This document shows, one piece after another, positions 1 through 11,716 of a DNA stretch of 64,000 nt. Under the pieces are notes generated by a model. That model saw only the letters and a list, made by a program, of their open reading frames with translations. It had not been told where the DNA came from and did not search any database. Every line of letters starts with the position of its first letter. Position 1 is the first letter of the stretch. The stretch comes from Panax quinquefolius (Eukaryota > Streptophyta > Magnoliopsida > Apiales > Araliaceae), in contig JAINUW010000192.1 in NCBI GenBank assembly GCA_020205615.1, positions 1 through 64,000 on the forward strand, in the 5' to 3' direction. The translations under genes were made by a program, and so were the position numbers.

Positions 1-346
1 GGAACCTTTACTCCTCGGAGCATCCCAAGACATCAAATATCTTGGTGATACGCTTTATCCATGCTTCCGCCATGAGTGGTTTTGCCTCTCCTTAAACCAC
101 AGTGGTCCCAGCTCCTTGAAGCATTTAGCGTTGATCCGTCAAGAAAGTTTCAAGTGTTTCCACCAACATTTTGGATAGGAGCCGCTCTCACTTTGTTGTT
201 GCATGAATTGCATAAAGCCTCTGAACAATCCATCATTCATCATTTAGTCGGTGTTGTTGTTTGCATTAGGATTATGTCGCCTTCGATGCATATTATCACG
301 ATTATTGATATATGGTGAATTAACTACTTTTGTGCTCCATTGCTAT
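1..346 (-). pseudogene. Tekay-like gypsy gag, N-terminal fragment (element A)
   Basis: This is the start of a Ty3-gypsy gag (capsid precursor) on the minus strand, cut by the window edge. The stretch around 1-75 matches the T1 gag at about 60660-60730, where the same strand reads KITKIFDVLGC; here the match is KRITKIFDVLGCS. The part read as MMNDGLFRGFMQFMQQQ aligns with MMNDEKFRSFLQFMQNQ in T1. The T1 start codon at 61014 aligns with a position near 346 where ATG has become ATA, so the start is lost. Frame breaks occur between the matching blocks. The rest of the element lies left of the window. Lineage is inferred from the companion copy T1. Confidence 0.7.
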
Positions 347-536
347 TCTCAATATTCTCGGATGTCATTTTTGGACATCTCGCCACAAAACAAAAGTTAA
401 TTAACATGTAACATATTATCCATATACTCGATGACCAATCAAATACGAAATAAACTTAGGTAGGTCATATTAGCGAAAAGAATTCTGTCTCTCCCTCTTA
501 GTTCAATTCTCACATCTTAGCCAGGATCATATCCTA

Positions 537-551
537 AGTTTTGATATTAAC
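537..551 (-). other. Degenerate primer-binding site of element A
   Basis: The minus strand reads GGTTAATATCAAAACTT directly inside the LTR edge. The same place in T1 (61187-61200) reads TTGGTATCAGAGTTT, the usual plant initiator-Met tRNA primer site. The copy here differs at several bases and is probably no longer a good primer site. Confidence 0.55.
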
Positions 552-3235
552 CGTGGACGCCCCCAAAATTAGGTATACATCACCCATCTTGGGTCGTCAG
601 ATACATGGTACAAAATTCAAATACAACTTACTAATACAATTGTCATGTATAATACGAAAAAATATAACTATGAGTTTGAATACAATTATTGTTTACTAGA
701 GATTATACAAACTCAAAAGGAGTCCTCATTACAATTATTAACACACTATTTCATAGAATAGTGAGGAATACTAATGCTATCCTGGGGACAAAATCACTCC
801 ATTTCCGACTAATCCTCGCTATGTTCTCATTTCAAGAGAATAAACGGTGAAAGAAAGGGTGAGCTCAACTAGCCCAAGAAGAAATATTATGACTAAGATA
901 ATGCGAGAATAATTTATCATTAGCCTTTGACGAGTGTTAAAGCGATAAAAATATAACAACATCAAGTTTAAGCTGCGGTTGGAACAAGCAATCCATTAAA
1001 AGAGTCAAGTAGAGAATAAAATCTACTATCTTTTATGATTTAAAGGTTTTTCATCACTTTTATCATTTGGGACTCGATTTTAATAAATAATCCACATCAT
1101 CGAATCACCCCCGCTCTATGGCCAAGGATATTCTTTAGTGTCACGACCACAATTATCCATGCACTCACGGGCCAAGAATATTTGTGTATTCATTAATGGT
1201 CATGATCATGCCAACAATCGTCCATCAATGCACACCAGCCAATGATAACTTTTACCACATCATTTGTAACATTATGGTCATGATTACACCAAATAATCTC
1301 TCGGTCATAATCATACCAAGTCCATCTATGCACTACTGGAATACGATGATGACTTTCAACATAATATAAACATGAGGATGATGACAATGATATAAGAATT
1401 CAATAAAACAAGTTCAAGAATTAATTTATCCAGAACTAATAACGTCCAAATTGTCGACATGATCGCTTTGTAGAGTAAATTTCAAGAATGCTTGAAGAAT
1501 ATTTCCATGAAAGATCTTTGGATGAAACGCAAATATCATGGATATTCCACTAATTTCATGGAGTATAAAGTCAAAGTTTTAACAAACCGAGTATAATCAA
1601 GAATGGAATAACAAAAGAAATCACCATGCATGCGGTACTTCGCGCGCATGACGGAGTTATTCCAACATAATAATAAGTAACAGAACCGGTCAAAGAAATT
1701 TGCAACCGAGGATGTTCCAACAGAATAATAAAGATGGAACCAGTCCCACAGAAATAAAATGTGATGAGGATGTTCCAACAGAATAATAATAAAGATGAGA
1801 ATAATAGAAGAATGTCACCAAGTATAGGGTAGCAGCATTAGATACAAAAGTTATTCAATGAACAATAAAGAAATGGAATAATAGAAGTTCTCTTCTTGAA
1901 TACAAAAGAAATAATACCCCTTACCGTAAAAGAAACTGGTTATAAGAGTAGGGAAGTAACAGAATACTTTTCTATAGTTTCTCTAAAATTTCTCTCTTTG
2001 GAGTTTCAGTGAATTCGTAAGAAATAATGAAGGAATGAACTTCTATTTATAGAAGAATGGAAAGAGTTCTGTTTTAAGAAAATTCATGGATGCACAGTTG
2101 AAATAAATTCACGGGCCAAAGCTTGCGTCTGATAATTCACAGGGGCCTAACTCCTCAAGTAAAACAAAACTATAGAGTACAACTTAATTGGCTGAATCAA
2201 TTATTCGGATGCAAAATTCAAACCTTCCTCCAATAAGAACAAAGCAATCCAATATCATATATATATAAATAGACAACACATGCTAAATTAAAGAAATGGT
2301 CCAATGAAAACATCTTCCCACTCATAAGTTATCAAAAAGTAGCATAATTGGAGATTTTTGTCAACAAGCTACATCCTGCTAGATTACCCACTTGGAAGAA
2401 AATTGATGATTGCCCCTTTCATCACATAATACGCCCACTTCCAAAATTTAATAGAAGAAATATTAATTTAGCAAAATAATAGAGTAAACATCTATTGCTT
2501 ATCAATTAATACTCTTTTTCTTAATCAACATAATCTTCAATAAAAATTATAACTCATAATATTCAACAATATTTATCATCATTATTATAATTCACAATAT
2601 TAATCGACTAGGTCGTTCTCAGGAAAGAGGGGCTTTCCAATAAGGATTTCTCCTATTCAAGCATAATTAGGTGACCAAACCTCTCGATGTGAGAACTTAG
2701 ACATCATTAATATTGCAAATAATAATATTAATAACTTTGTCATCTCAATTATTGATTTTAACAATATATAAAATATCAACAATAATTGAATTAAATAACG
2801 TGAGATACTATGGAAGAATTACTATAGCAATAATTGAACAAAAGCGAATGACTTCTAACGTAAGCGTCGATAATCAATACCTGGTATGCTACTATGCAAC
2901 CACGCGATATTCTTTGTACTTTTACTACCAAGTAGTAGTTCAACAAGATTAGCGGTAAAACTTTCGTAGATTATTTTCGATAAAATATTTTTGTCGTTTT
3001 CTCAATCGCATAATAATTTGGTTGTGGGGTCCACCAATGATTGCGCCTTTATGCACTAATATTCCACGCTAAAGCGAATATTCCCTACCAATCGAATATA
3101 ATATAACAACTTGCATACTTTGCGCAGAATTTATAAATACTACCCACAACTACAACAATATATTAAATTTATTCCATAATATTCAAAATGATAATTATAG
3201 AAAATTCATCTTTATTCAAAAGTTGGGGTCTTACA
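552..3235 (-). repeat. 5' LTR of element A (Tekay-like, 2.7 kb)
   Basis: On the minus strand this LTR begins TGTAAGACCCCAAC at 3235 and ends at 552 with GGCGTCCACG, a mutated form of the GGCGTCACA end seen in the related LTRs at 4393, 61202 and 61432. The 62491-64000 segment is the same LTR type in the opposite orientation, with matching blocks around the TATA box and around 2600-3050. The gag fragment and primer site lie on its left, as expected for a 5' LTR of a minus-strand element. The short inverted plus-strand reading frames inside it are chance openings in AT-rich DNA. Confidence 0.8.
2040..2051 (-). promoter_or_regulatory. Putative LTR TATA box
   Basis: The minus strand reads TATAAATAGAAG, followed by TTCATTCCTTCATTATTTC. 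The same block occurs at 63663-63675 in the inverted LTR, and a weaker version occurs at 49174-49185. Conservation of the TATA box and downstream pyrimidine-rich stretch between diverged LTR copies supports a core promoter. Activity is not shown. Confidence 0.55.
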
Positions 3236-3487
3236 GAACTCTCAACTTCATTGATTGACGTGTACTGACCATTAAAGTTCATAAACATAGAACTTTAACC
3301 AAAGAGAATACAACAACATTAAATGTGGTGATAAAAATAATAACATTGAATGTAGTTTCTTCAAAAAAATTAATTGTTGAATATTTATTATAAGGGCATA
3401 AAAGTAAAACAATGAACCAACTAAAATTTATAAATAGTAAGTAGCCTATATATTAGGACATCTCAAAATGAAAAATCAGTCTATAAT

Positions 3488-3538
3488 TATGGGACGAAGA
3501 AAGTAATAAAGACATTTATCATGGGACAGAGGGGGTAT
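3488..3538. repeat. Possible Stowaway-type MITE terminus
   Basis: The sequence holds two tandem versions of a TATGGGACRRAGRRAGTA-like word, at 3488-3505 and about 3520-3537. The word ATGGGACGGAGGGAGTA is the familiar terminal sequence of many plant Stowaway (mariner-like) MITEs. I could not find a clear inverted partner nearby, so this may be one end of a decayed element or a chance purine-rich stretch. Confidence 0.3.
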
Positions 3539-4058
3539 AATTCAACGTAGTATTTTGTACAATAACATTTTGTAATAGTAGTCTCGATAAAAGCGTCAAA
3601 CTAATAAATTATCGCTTACGATTAGGTTGGACTGCCAACTAACGCCCTCTTTCAATTTTTATATAGTTTGTTAGTTGGAACAGACAACGTATTAGTAGAA
3701 TAATTTTAGTGCACCGTCATAAAGAGCGTAACGTTCACTCTCTTTCGGGTCGCACTTTTTTACTGAACTTATGTCTATAAAGTAGAAAATATGTTAACTA
3801 GGTTTTAATCTGGTTACTAAAATTGAAATCTCTTAAAAACTTATAAGTATTTTCTTCATTTTAAAATTAGAAATATAATTTAATTCTTAAAATCAAACAG
3901 TGATATATTACTTAAAAATACTAACTAAAATTAAATAAATTTATATCAATTTAAAGTTTAATATATAATCATTTGAGTTCAAAAGTCAAATTATATCTCT
4001 AATTTTAAAACAAAAACGATCGAGACTCGAGACTTGATTGTATGTGAGTTTATTTTTT

Positions 4059-4162
4059 TATTTCATATGAAGTCTTGTACTTTACTATGAGATTATATTG
4101 TATTTTCATGATCTTTAAATTTTATTTCATATGAAGTCTTGTACTTTACTATGAGATTATAT
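4059..4162. repeat. 40 bp direct repeat
   Basis: The block TTTCATATGAAGTCTTGTAC followed by TTTACTATGAGATTATAT occurs at 4061-4098 and again at about 4125-4162, a period of about 63 bp. The copies are essentially identical, suggesting a recent local duplication. No function is apparent. Confidence 0.85.
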
Positions 4163-4392
4163 AGTTGATGATATTAAGATCAATCCTACAAAAATTAGAA
4201 TCATAAAAATATTTTCACCGTTTAAAGTTTAAAAAAAATCTTCATCTATTGAAATTGATGAAAAATCCGCATATTCATCAAATAGTGAAAAATGTTAGAT
4301 TACTTGTATTTTTGAAACAATTATGTTATTAAATATAATAAATTAGTTGATCGGCGGTATTGATTTCAATTATAATATTCACAAACTATACA

Positions 4393-4797
4393 TGTGACGC
4401 CCCCAAAATAGGTATACCTCACCCATTCCAAGTCTCCAAATACATGGTACAGAAACAAATACAACTTCAGTAATACAATTGTCGTGTAAAATATGACAAC
4501 ACATATACTGTGAGTTTGAATACAAATATTGTCTAATAGACAATATACAAACTCAAAAGGAGTTATCATTACAATTATTGATATATTATTTTACAAAATA
4601 GTGAGGACTACTAAAACAACTATCTTGAATCGTCACTCCATACCCCGGCTAGTTCCTGCGAAATTCTCTCCTCCTGAGAAGAACAATGGAACAAAAAGAA
4701 AAGGCTGAGCTCAACTAGCCCATTAAAGAATATTATGACTAAGATAATATACAACAAATTATCATTAGTCTTCAACATGGAAAAATCTAATAAAATA
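4393..4797 (-). repeat. T1 3' LTR, left fragment
   Basis: It starts TGTGACGCCCCCAAAATAGG and matches the T1 5' LTR fragment at 61202-61431 closely over its first 230 bp, then the LTR of element A up to about A position 948. It stops where Sirevirus sequence begins. The remaining right part of the same LTR resumes at 48981. By comparison with element A, roughly 0.9 kb of the middle is missing from both fragments. Confidence 0.75.
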
Positions 4798-4897
4798 TAA
4801 TATATGTACAAGGACTTAGTGATTTGATGTTTTAATGTATATGCTCATGATTATTTGTAAAGTCCTTCAAGTAATATATGTACAAGGACTTAGTGAT
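4798..4897 (+). repeat. 26 bp duplication at the left Sirevirus junction
   Basis: The word TAATATATGTACAAGGACTT with six further bases (AGTGAT) is present at 4798-4823 and again at 4872-4897. The second copy is normal LTR sequence, also seen in the middle LTR. The first replaces the proper 21 bp LTR start (TGTTGGGAGAATGC...) found at 15926 and 28527. This looks like filler DNA copied from 74 bp away during end repair. Confidence 0.8.
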
Positions 4898-6359
4898 AGA
4901 TCAAATTTATTAGGTTTATCTAAGCTCTTAACGTGTATCATTCTGTAATAGAATGTATAGATAGAAAGATCAAAGTTGTTAGGTTGATTTTGCGATGTAA
5001 TAGATAGGCTTTGAAGAAATCGGAGTGTATAAATCTGATCAACATTGCAGAAGTCAAGGCAAAAATGTAGAGCTTCAAAGATTGTAGTGTGCCTGCCTTG
5101 AAAGGCCTCTTCGGAAATCGTAGAGTGGTCCCAACGTTTGCCGAGCCAAGTCAATGATCATAGTGTGCTATAGGAAATGTGGAGTTTACAAGTCTACGAT
5201 CGTAGTGTGCTCTCAGAAACGTAGAGTTTACAACTCAAGCAAGTGAAAATCGTAGTGTGCAAAGACTTAAGAGAAAACGTAGTGCTCTCGGCTGATAGCA
5301 TCAGACCAGGCATCAAGGCGACAAGTCACCACGATCAGAATCGTAGAGTACCATGATCTGTATCGTAGAGTATCATCTGTCTTGTGTCAGAAAATGTCGA
5401 GCCTCATGATTTGTGTGGAGATAGGTTCCAACATAAGAGGAATAGATTCTAAACGCTGCAGTACTCACCAGTCCCAAAGTCATAAGAAATATCCTTAGTA
5501 TGCAATAAAGAAGCGTATTGAAGAAGCTAAGGAAAGTACCATTGGTAAGGGGGAAAACACCTTTTCAGGTGTTAGGTGAGAAAGCAGTTTGTAGTGTCAG
5601 TGGGCCAGAATGCAGTTCAGAAGATGTACAGAAATGTCTCCATCAAAGAACAGAAAGTCAAATGCATTTAATGATTCAATGGATGGATCCAATAGATAGT
5701 TTTAAAGATCACATATATGCAAATCAAGCAGATGAAAGAGAAGTAAGCAAGCATTGAACAAACAACGTGAACAACTCTCAAAGCTCAACTCTACGATCTG
5801 AGAAATAAAAAGCTTGCTTTCGGCCTACTTCGATTATTTCGAACAAGTGCTTAAACAACAACTGAGTAGCAACCATCAAGAACTCAACATCTATCAATCA
5901 ACTGAAGAAAAGTACTAAGTCTGTTGGACTTGAAGAGTTCTAAGTGAATTGTAAGAGAGCCAAGTCTGCTGGACTTGAAGAGTTCAAGAATGAACTAAGA
6001 AGTTCCTAGACTCATCGGGTCTGCAAGAAGGAATCATGTGATTCGTAAGTTGTAAAAGACATCCTTAGTGGATTTCCTACTCGTTGAGTAGAAGAGTGGA
6101 CTAGGAGCTTTAAGTGCTCTGAACCACTTAAAACGACTGCGTCTTTAATGTTCATACTATAACTGCTATATCTGCCATAACTGCTATAACTACCTCACTT
6201 TCATAACTCCACTACTTTACAAATGAGATTAAAACAAACATATATTCCGCTAAGTTTTAATCATCACTAACTAACAAGTTTAAAATGAAAAGATTTTTTT
6301 TAATATTTATTCAACCCCCCCCCCTTCTAGATAACTATCAGGCTCACTAGGAACTAACA
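4824..6359 (+). repeat. S1 5' LTR (5' end lost)
   Basis: It aligns with the complete LTRs at 15926-17459 and 28527-30028 from GATTTGATGTTTTAATG onward and ends GAACTAACA at 6359, next to the primer site. The first 21 bp are missing. The LTR holds many copies of CGTAG-containing words such as ATCGTAGAG and ACGATCGTAGTGTGC, a C-homopolymer near 6316, and a segment rich in AACTGCTAT near the end. A 79-codon opening at 5518 inside it is not conserved as an ORF in the other LTR copies. Confidence 0.9.
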
Positions 6360-6360
6360 A

Positions 6361-6372
6361 TTGGTATCGAAA
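6361..6372 (+). other. S1 primer-binding site
   Basis: TTGGTATCGAAAG follows one base after the LTR end. S2 has TTGGTATCAAAGAAG at 17461. Both match the plant initiator-Met primer-site pattern TTGGTATCAGAGC at their first bases, as in most Ty1-copia elements. Confidence 0.8.
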
Positions 6373-6412
6373 GGTGTTCTATTATACGACCTTACAAGCT
6401 TTAGTAGATCTA

Positions 6413-8553
6413 ATGGCACACGTACCAAGCGAATCTAGGACTGGAGGAGGCAGCAAGCCACCAATGTGCAACAAGGATAAATTTGCAAACTGGAAAGTCA
6501 GGATGGAAGCATACATGGACTCAATAGATGAAGATCTATTTGAGACCGTTCAGAATTGGCCCTATATTCCAACAAAGATTGCACCAACCACTGACGATCC
6601 AAAAAGAATACAAATCAAGGTTAAAAAAGAGTGGACAAACAACGAGAAGAGAACTGTCCAACTAGACAAAAAGGCCAACAACATCCTGTTCCAATCATTA
6701 GAAGATGATCTGTTTTAAAACATTGTCAACAGTAAAATAGCTAAGGAGGTTTGGGAAGCACTGCTAATTATGCACGAAGGAACTGAAGAAGTTAGAGAAA
6801 ATAAACAATCACTCCTGACACAACAGTATGCGATGTTTGCTCATGTTCAAGGAGAAAACATAACTGCCACCTATGAGAGATTCAATGTTCTGCTCAACTC
6901 TCTACGAGCATATGGGAAGATCTATCCTAACAAAGATCTGATCATAAAATTCATGAGAGCCCTACCGAGCAGGTGGGATGCCAAAACCACAGCTATAAGA
7001 GAGTCAAAGAATCTTCACGAGATGACAGTTCAACATCTATATGGCAATCTCCTGACAAACGAACTGGAGCTGACTCAACGATCTGAAACCCTATCAGAAG
7101 GAAGAAGGAAGGATAAGGGTGTTGCTCTCAAGGTAACTGAAAGTGCATCAAAGGTCAACACTGAGATTGACTCTGATTATGACAAGGACGATGATGAAGA
7201 CCTTGCTATGCTGGTAAAAAGACTAAGAAGGTTCATGCGTCAAGGCAAAACCAGCAAGCCAAAGAAGGTCGAAGAATTACAAATGACCAGAGAGCAAATG
7301 AATGATCTATGCTACAACCGCAAGAAGTTCGCCACTTCATTGCCAACGCAACAAACCTCTCGAGAGAAGAACTAAAGAAGAAATCACATGCAAAGAAGGA
7401 ATACAAAGGCAACAAAAGGCCTCAGAAGATAGACAAAAGCCTGGTAGCTGGAGGATCATGGAGTGATTCAGACAATGACTCCAATCCTGACTCCAAAGAT
7501 GATAAAGAACCACAAACGGCCAATCTGTGTCTAATGGCCAAACATACAAAGGACAAACAAAATCTCAACATTCATGATGTAAGTCTCGATGAGGTATTTG
7601 ATTTCAATTCACCTGATGTAGACATAAATGATTTAAGAACTGCATTGCATGGCATAACTACAGATTTACATCAATACATGAAGTGGTTCAGAGTTTTGTC
7701 TAAGGATCATTCACTTCTTCAAGAGGAGAAGAAGAAAGTTCAAGAAGAGCTTAAAACAATCCTTCTAAGTACTAACCTTCTCTCCAAGATTGAGGCTGAG
7801 AATGAGATCTTAAAACAGACAAACAAACTCAATGCACAAAGAGAGTCTAATCTAGCCTCTAAAATTAAGGATCTAGAAAAGACCGTCTCTATATGGAACA
7901 AATCCTCATCATCAATGGACTCCCTGCTCTCTAGTTAGAGAAGTACATTCAATAGAACAGGCTTAGGCTTTGGGGAATCCATCTCAGAGCCAAGTATGGA
8001 AAAGACAAAGGAAACTAGCACTACTAATGCCTCAAGTTTTAGTAGAAGCATTACCTTTGTGAAATCCTCACAGAAGGAAGAACTAGTTCAACCTTGTTTT
8101 ACTGTTTCCAGTCACACTCAAAGGAGTAAAGGATCTCATGCTGGTATGGGCTTCATAAAAGAGAAGAGTGACCTAACCTCTACTCACCAACCTCGAAGAA
8201 TCGTAGAGTCAAGCAAAACCAACTCTACGAATCAACTGGGAAGGTACAACAGAGGTAAGGCACACTCATCACTGTTTATGAAATCCAAGGACACGTGGAA
8301 GAATGAGAATCCGTTTAATAGAAGGACAACTAAGGAACCACACAAGTCCAAATGGAGGATGAATCATCATACACACACATGCATGCGTCATACTAGATGT
8401 TTTATATGCAATAAATATGGCCACAAGGCTGACAAGTGTTATTATAAATCCAGGCATGTGAGACCCAAGATTAGACAGATTGGGTCCCCAAAGGCACTAA
8501 CAAAGAAGGACCCATGCAAATATGGGTACCAAAATGAAGGTTCAATGTTTTGA
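6413..8553 (+). pseudogene. S1 gag (capsid/nucleocapsid), broken
   Basis: The likely start is the ATG at 6413 (MAHVPSESRTGG), conserved at 17512 in S2. The N-terminal half resembles the copia gag domain: FANWKVRMEAYM, then KDLIIKFMRALPSRWDAKT. An in-frame TAA at 6716 replaces a GAA codon of S2, and a one-base deletion near 7330 shifts the frame inside the first zinc knuckle. The downstream frame (7309-7938) encodes a charged coiled coil (EEKKKVQEELKT, EAENEILKQTNK). A TAG at 7936 stands where S2 has CAG. The last part (7996-8553) has an intact CCHC knuckle CFICNKYGHKADKC near 8398-8440. The first knuckle reads CYNRKK, with Arg instead of the second Cys, as it also does in S2. Coiled-coil gag is a Sirevirus trait. 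Confidence 0.8.
8201..8230 (+). repeat. CGTAGAG inverted pair inside S1 gag
   Basis: TCGTAGAGT (8201-8209) and ACTCTACGA (8222-8230) form a perfect 9 bp inverted repeat with a 12-base loop. The same pair is kept in S2 at 19305-19313 and 19326-19334. It belongs to a word family spread through LTR, gag and ORF3. Confidence 0.8.
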
Positions 8554-10240
8554 TAGGAAAATAGCTAGACGATCACAACATGGTATCTAGACAGTGGATT
8601 CTCATGGCACATGACAATCAACAAAGCCCTTCTATCTAACTACATAGAAAAGGAGGGTCCCTCAGTCATCTTTGGAGACAACGACTCGGGCAAGACAAGA
8701 GGATATGGCTCACCGGCAATGGTGCAAAGATCTTTCAAAGAAAGTAGCATATGTGGAAGGTCTTCAACACAACCTTCTAAGCATTAGCCAACTCTGCGAC
8801 ACGGGTCATCAAGTAACATTCCTCAACAACTAATGTTAAGTCAGAGATTTGAAGACATCTGCTGTAAAGCTAACCGAAACAAGAGAAGGAAATGTCTACA
8901 CAATGGATCTAGGTGAACTGAGCCCAGAAAGATAATATGCTTTCTGGCAAAAGCATCTAAAAAACTGAGCTGGCTATGGCATAGACGGTTGTCCCACTTA
9001 AACTTCAAAAGCATGTCCAAACTAGCATCAAAAGATCTCGTTGCTGGCCTACCTAAGTTCAACTTCGTAAAAGAAAGGCCATGCCATGCATTTCAGCTTG
9101 GAAAGCAAACCAGAAGCTCATTCAAGAGCAAAACTGCCAACTCTATTGACAAGCCCCTGCAGTTGCTCCACATGGATCTATTTGGGCCAATTCCAACAAC
9201 TAGTCTTGGAGGAAAAAGATACTCTCAAGTTATAGTCGACGACTACACCAGATTCACATGGGTATTCTTCCTAACTTTAAAAGATGAAACAAGCTCCCAA
9301 TTAATCAAGATGTTCAGACTGGTGATGAACGAGAAAGTAGAGAAAATCAAGGCTATAAGGAGTGATCATGGAAGAGAATTTGATTTCTCAGAAATGGACC
9401 CGATTCGCATGCATAATGGCATCGATCATAACTTCTTCTACTCCACGAACTCCTCAACAAAATGGAGTAATTGAAAGAAAGAATAGAACCCTCGACAGAG
9501 GTGGAAGAACTCTACTATGACTCATTTCATTGCTGAATACTTCGGAAAGCGTAAGTCATCAACACTTTGCATGCTACACGCAGAACAGATCACTGATACA
9601 CTCTACAATCAAGAAGATGCCCTACGAACTGTGGAAAGGAAGAAAGCCAAGTGTCAGCTACATTTATGTTTTCGGCTGTGCACGCTACATTCTCAACAAT
9701 AGAAAGTAGTATCTGACAAAATTTCAGCCCAAGTCAGACGAAAGAATCTTTCTTGGATATGCCACAGACAGTAAGGCCTACAGAGTGTTCAATAAGAAGA
9801 CACTGAGTGTTGAAGTGTCAATTCACATCACCTTTGATGAAACAGACTTAGACAACACAGTGCTTCAAGACACTACAACCGATAATGCAAACACTACGAA
9901 TGAAGTCGTCGAGCTCAACACTACGATCGTAGTGCCAGATAGTGAAATTATTGAGCAACAAAATGAGATCGTAGAGAAATCTATGCAAGACAATGAACCT
10001 CCACACCAAGAAGAAGAAATAGATCTTGAAGACTTAAGACAAAAAGGCATCAGGACAGATGTGCCAACTGGTAACAGACGGGCCAGAGATCACACTCAGG
10101 ATCTAATCTTTGGAGATCCGAGTGCTAGAGTCAAAACAAGAGCTGCCTCTCAGAATGAATGCTTTTATCTAAGCTTTCTGTCTCAAATGGAACCAAAGAA
10201 GATAGAGGATGCTATAGAAGACTCCAGTTGGATATAAGCC
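8554..10240 (+). pseudogene. S1 protease and integrase, broken
   Basis: Protease is marked by WYLDSGFSWHMT at about 8581-8616, an aspartic-protease DSG site. Integrase follows with the zinc domain WHRRLSH and CHAF near 8974-9093, where the last zinc-binding Cys has become Phe, and the core blocks LLHMDLFGPIP, RSDHGREF and, after a frameshift, GVIERKN, which supplies D, D and E. Downstream blocks match S2: NRSLIHSTIKKMPY in S2 is broken here. The C-terminal region (9785-10237) is acidic and polar and leads into RT. Integrase upstream of RT is the Ty1-copia order. Several frameshifts and stops rule out function. Confidence 0.8.
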
Positions 10241-11716
10241 ATGCAGGAAGAACTCAACCAATTTGAACGAAGCAAAGTATGGACATTGGTACCAAGACTA
10301 AAGAGTCATCCTATCATTGGAACCAAATGGGTCTTCAGAAACAAAATGGATGAAGATGGAATTATAACCAGGAACAAGGCAAGATTAGTGGCAAAGGGCT
10401 ACTCTCAAGAAGAAGGCATTGACTACGATGAGACATTTGCACCTGTTGCCAGACTAGAAGCCATCAGAATCTTTCTTGCCTTTGCTACTCACATGAAGTT
10501 CAAAGTCTTTCAGATGGATGTCAGAAGTGCATTCCTAAATGGAGAATCCAAGAAGAAGTCTATGTAGAACAACCTCCAGGTTTCGTCAATCCATCTCATT
10601 CTAATTATGTTTATAGATTAGACAAAGCCTTATATGGTCTTAAACAAGCACCTAGAGCATGGTATGAAACACTAACTAACTTCTTAATTGAAAATGGGTT
10701 CACTAGAGGTAGAGTAGATACCACACTATTTCTTAGAAAGCAAAAAGATAAAGTCTTATTAGTTCAAATATATGTTGATGATATTATTTTTGGTTCTACT
10801 GATGAAAAGTTATGCAAGAGATTCTCTAAGCTGATGTAAAGCAAGTTTGAAATGAGCATGATGGGTGAGCTAAATTTCTTCCTTGGACTGCAAGTAAAGC
10901 AAACTGATGAAGGAATTTTCATAAACCAAGCCAAGTACGTCAAAGACTTACTCAAGAAGTATGGTATGGAATCAGCCTCTCCCATGAAAACACTAATTGC
11001 TCCTGCAACCAAGCTTGACAAAGATAAAAAAGGTAAAAGTATTGATATAACTCAATATGTAGGTATGACAGTTCTCTTTATATCTAAGCGCCAAGAGACC
11101 GTACATAATGTTTGCAAGATGCATATGTGCTAGATTTCAGGCAAACCCTAAAGAGTCACATTTATCTGCTATAAAGAGGATCTTCAGGTATCTCAAGGGT
11201 ACACCTTACTTGGAGCTTTGGTACCCCAAGGAATCCTCATTTGAACTAACAGGATACAGAGATGCTGATTTTGCAGGATGAAAAATAGATAGAAAGAGTA
11301 CCAGTGACACCTGTCAATTGCTAGGAAACAGACTTGTGTCATGGTTTAGCAAAAAGCAAAACTCAGTGTCTACTTCAACTGCAGAAGCTGAATACATTGC
11401 TTCTGGCAGCTGCTGTGCTCAGATCCTATGGATGAAAAATCAGCTAGCTGACTATGGGTTTGATTTCAATTCTATTCCCATTCATTGTGATAACACAAGT
11501 GCCATAGCAATAACTCATAATCCTGTTATGCATTCTAGGACAAAGCATATAGAAATAAGGTATCACTTCATTAGGGATCATGTGCAAAATGGAACTATAT
11601 CTTTACAATATATCCCAACTAAAAATCAACTTGCTGATGTTTTTACAAAATCTCTAGATGAATCCAGATTTAATAAGTTAATAAGTGAGCTAGGCATGCT
11701 AAATCTACAACCATAA
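10241..11716 (+). pseudogene. S1 reverse transcriptase and RNase H, broken
   Basis: RT begins with ALEDSSWI-like sequence ending in a TAA at 10237 and continues with [41 protein letters not shown] and [12 protein letters not shown] one-base deletion near 10548 breaks the frame (S2 reads GAACTCCAAG). The catalytic box YVDD is intact at 10771-10782. A TAA at about 10836 replaces a CAG codon of S2. RNase H (11318-11716) reads STSTAEAEYIASGSC, then HCDNTSAIAITHNPV, HSRTKHIEIRYHFIR and QLADVFTKSLDESRF. The N-terminal RNase H portion near 11134-11317 is frameshifted. Confidence 0.85.

Larger units (their letters stand above)
3236..4392. other. Intergenic stretch, no element assigned
   Basis: About 1.16 kb of AT-rich DNA between the LTR of element A and the left end of T1. 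I see no open frame of interest and no match to the other elements in the window. It may be the only pre-insertion sequence here. It contains a possible MITE end near 3488-3538 and a 40 bp direct repeat at 4059-4162. The T1 LTR is preceded by ATACA (4388-4392), the likely left half of its target duplication; the right half is not visible. Confidence 0.6.

Noticed and set aside
76..318. Plus-strand open frame of 80 codons at the left edge
   Set aside because: It is antisense to the gag fragment of element A and has no conserved counterpart in T1.
5518..5757. 79-codon open frame inside the S1 5' LTR
   Set aside because: The two other LTR copies break the frame, and LTRs of this type do not carry genes. 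It is a chance opening.
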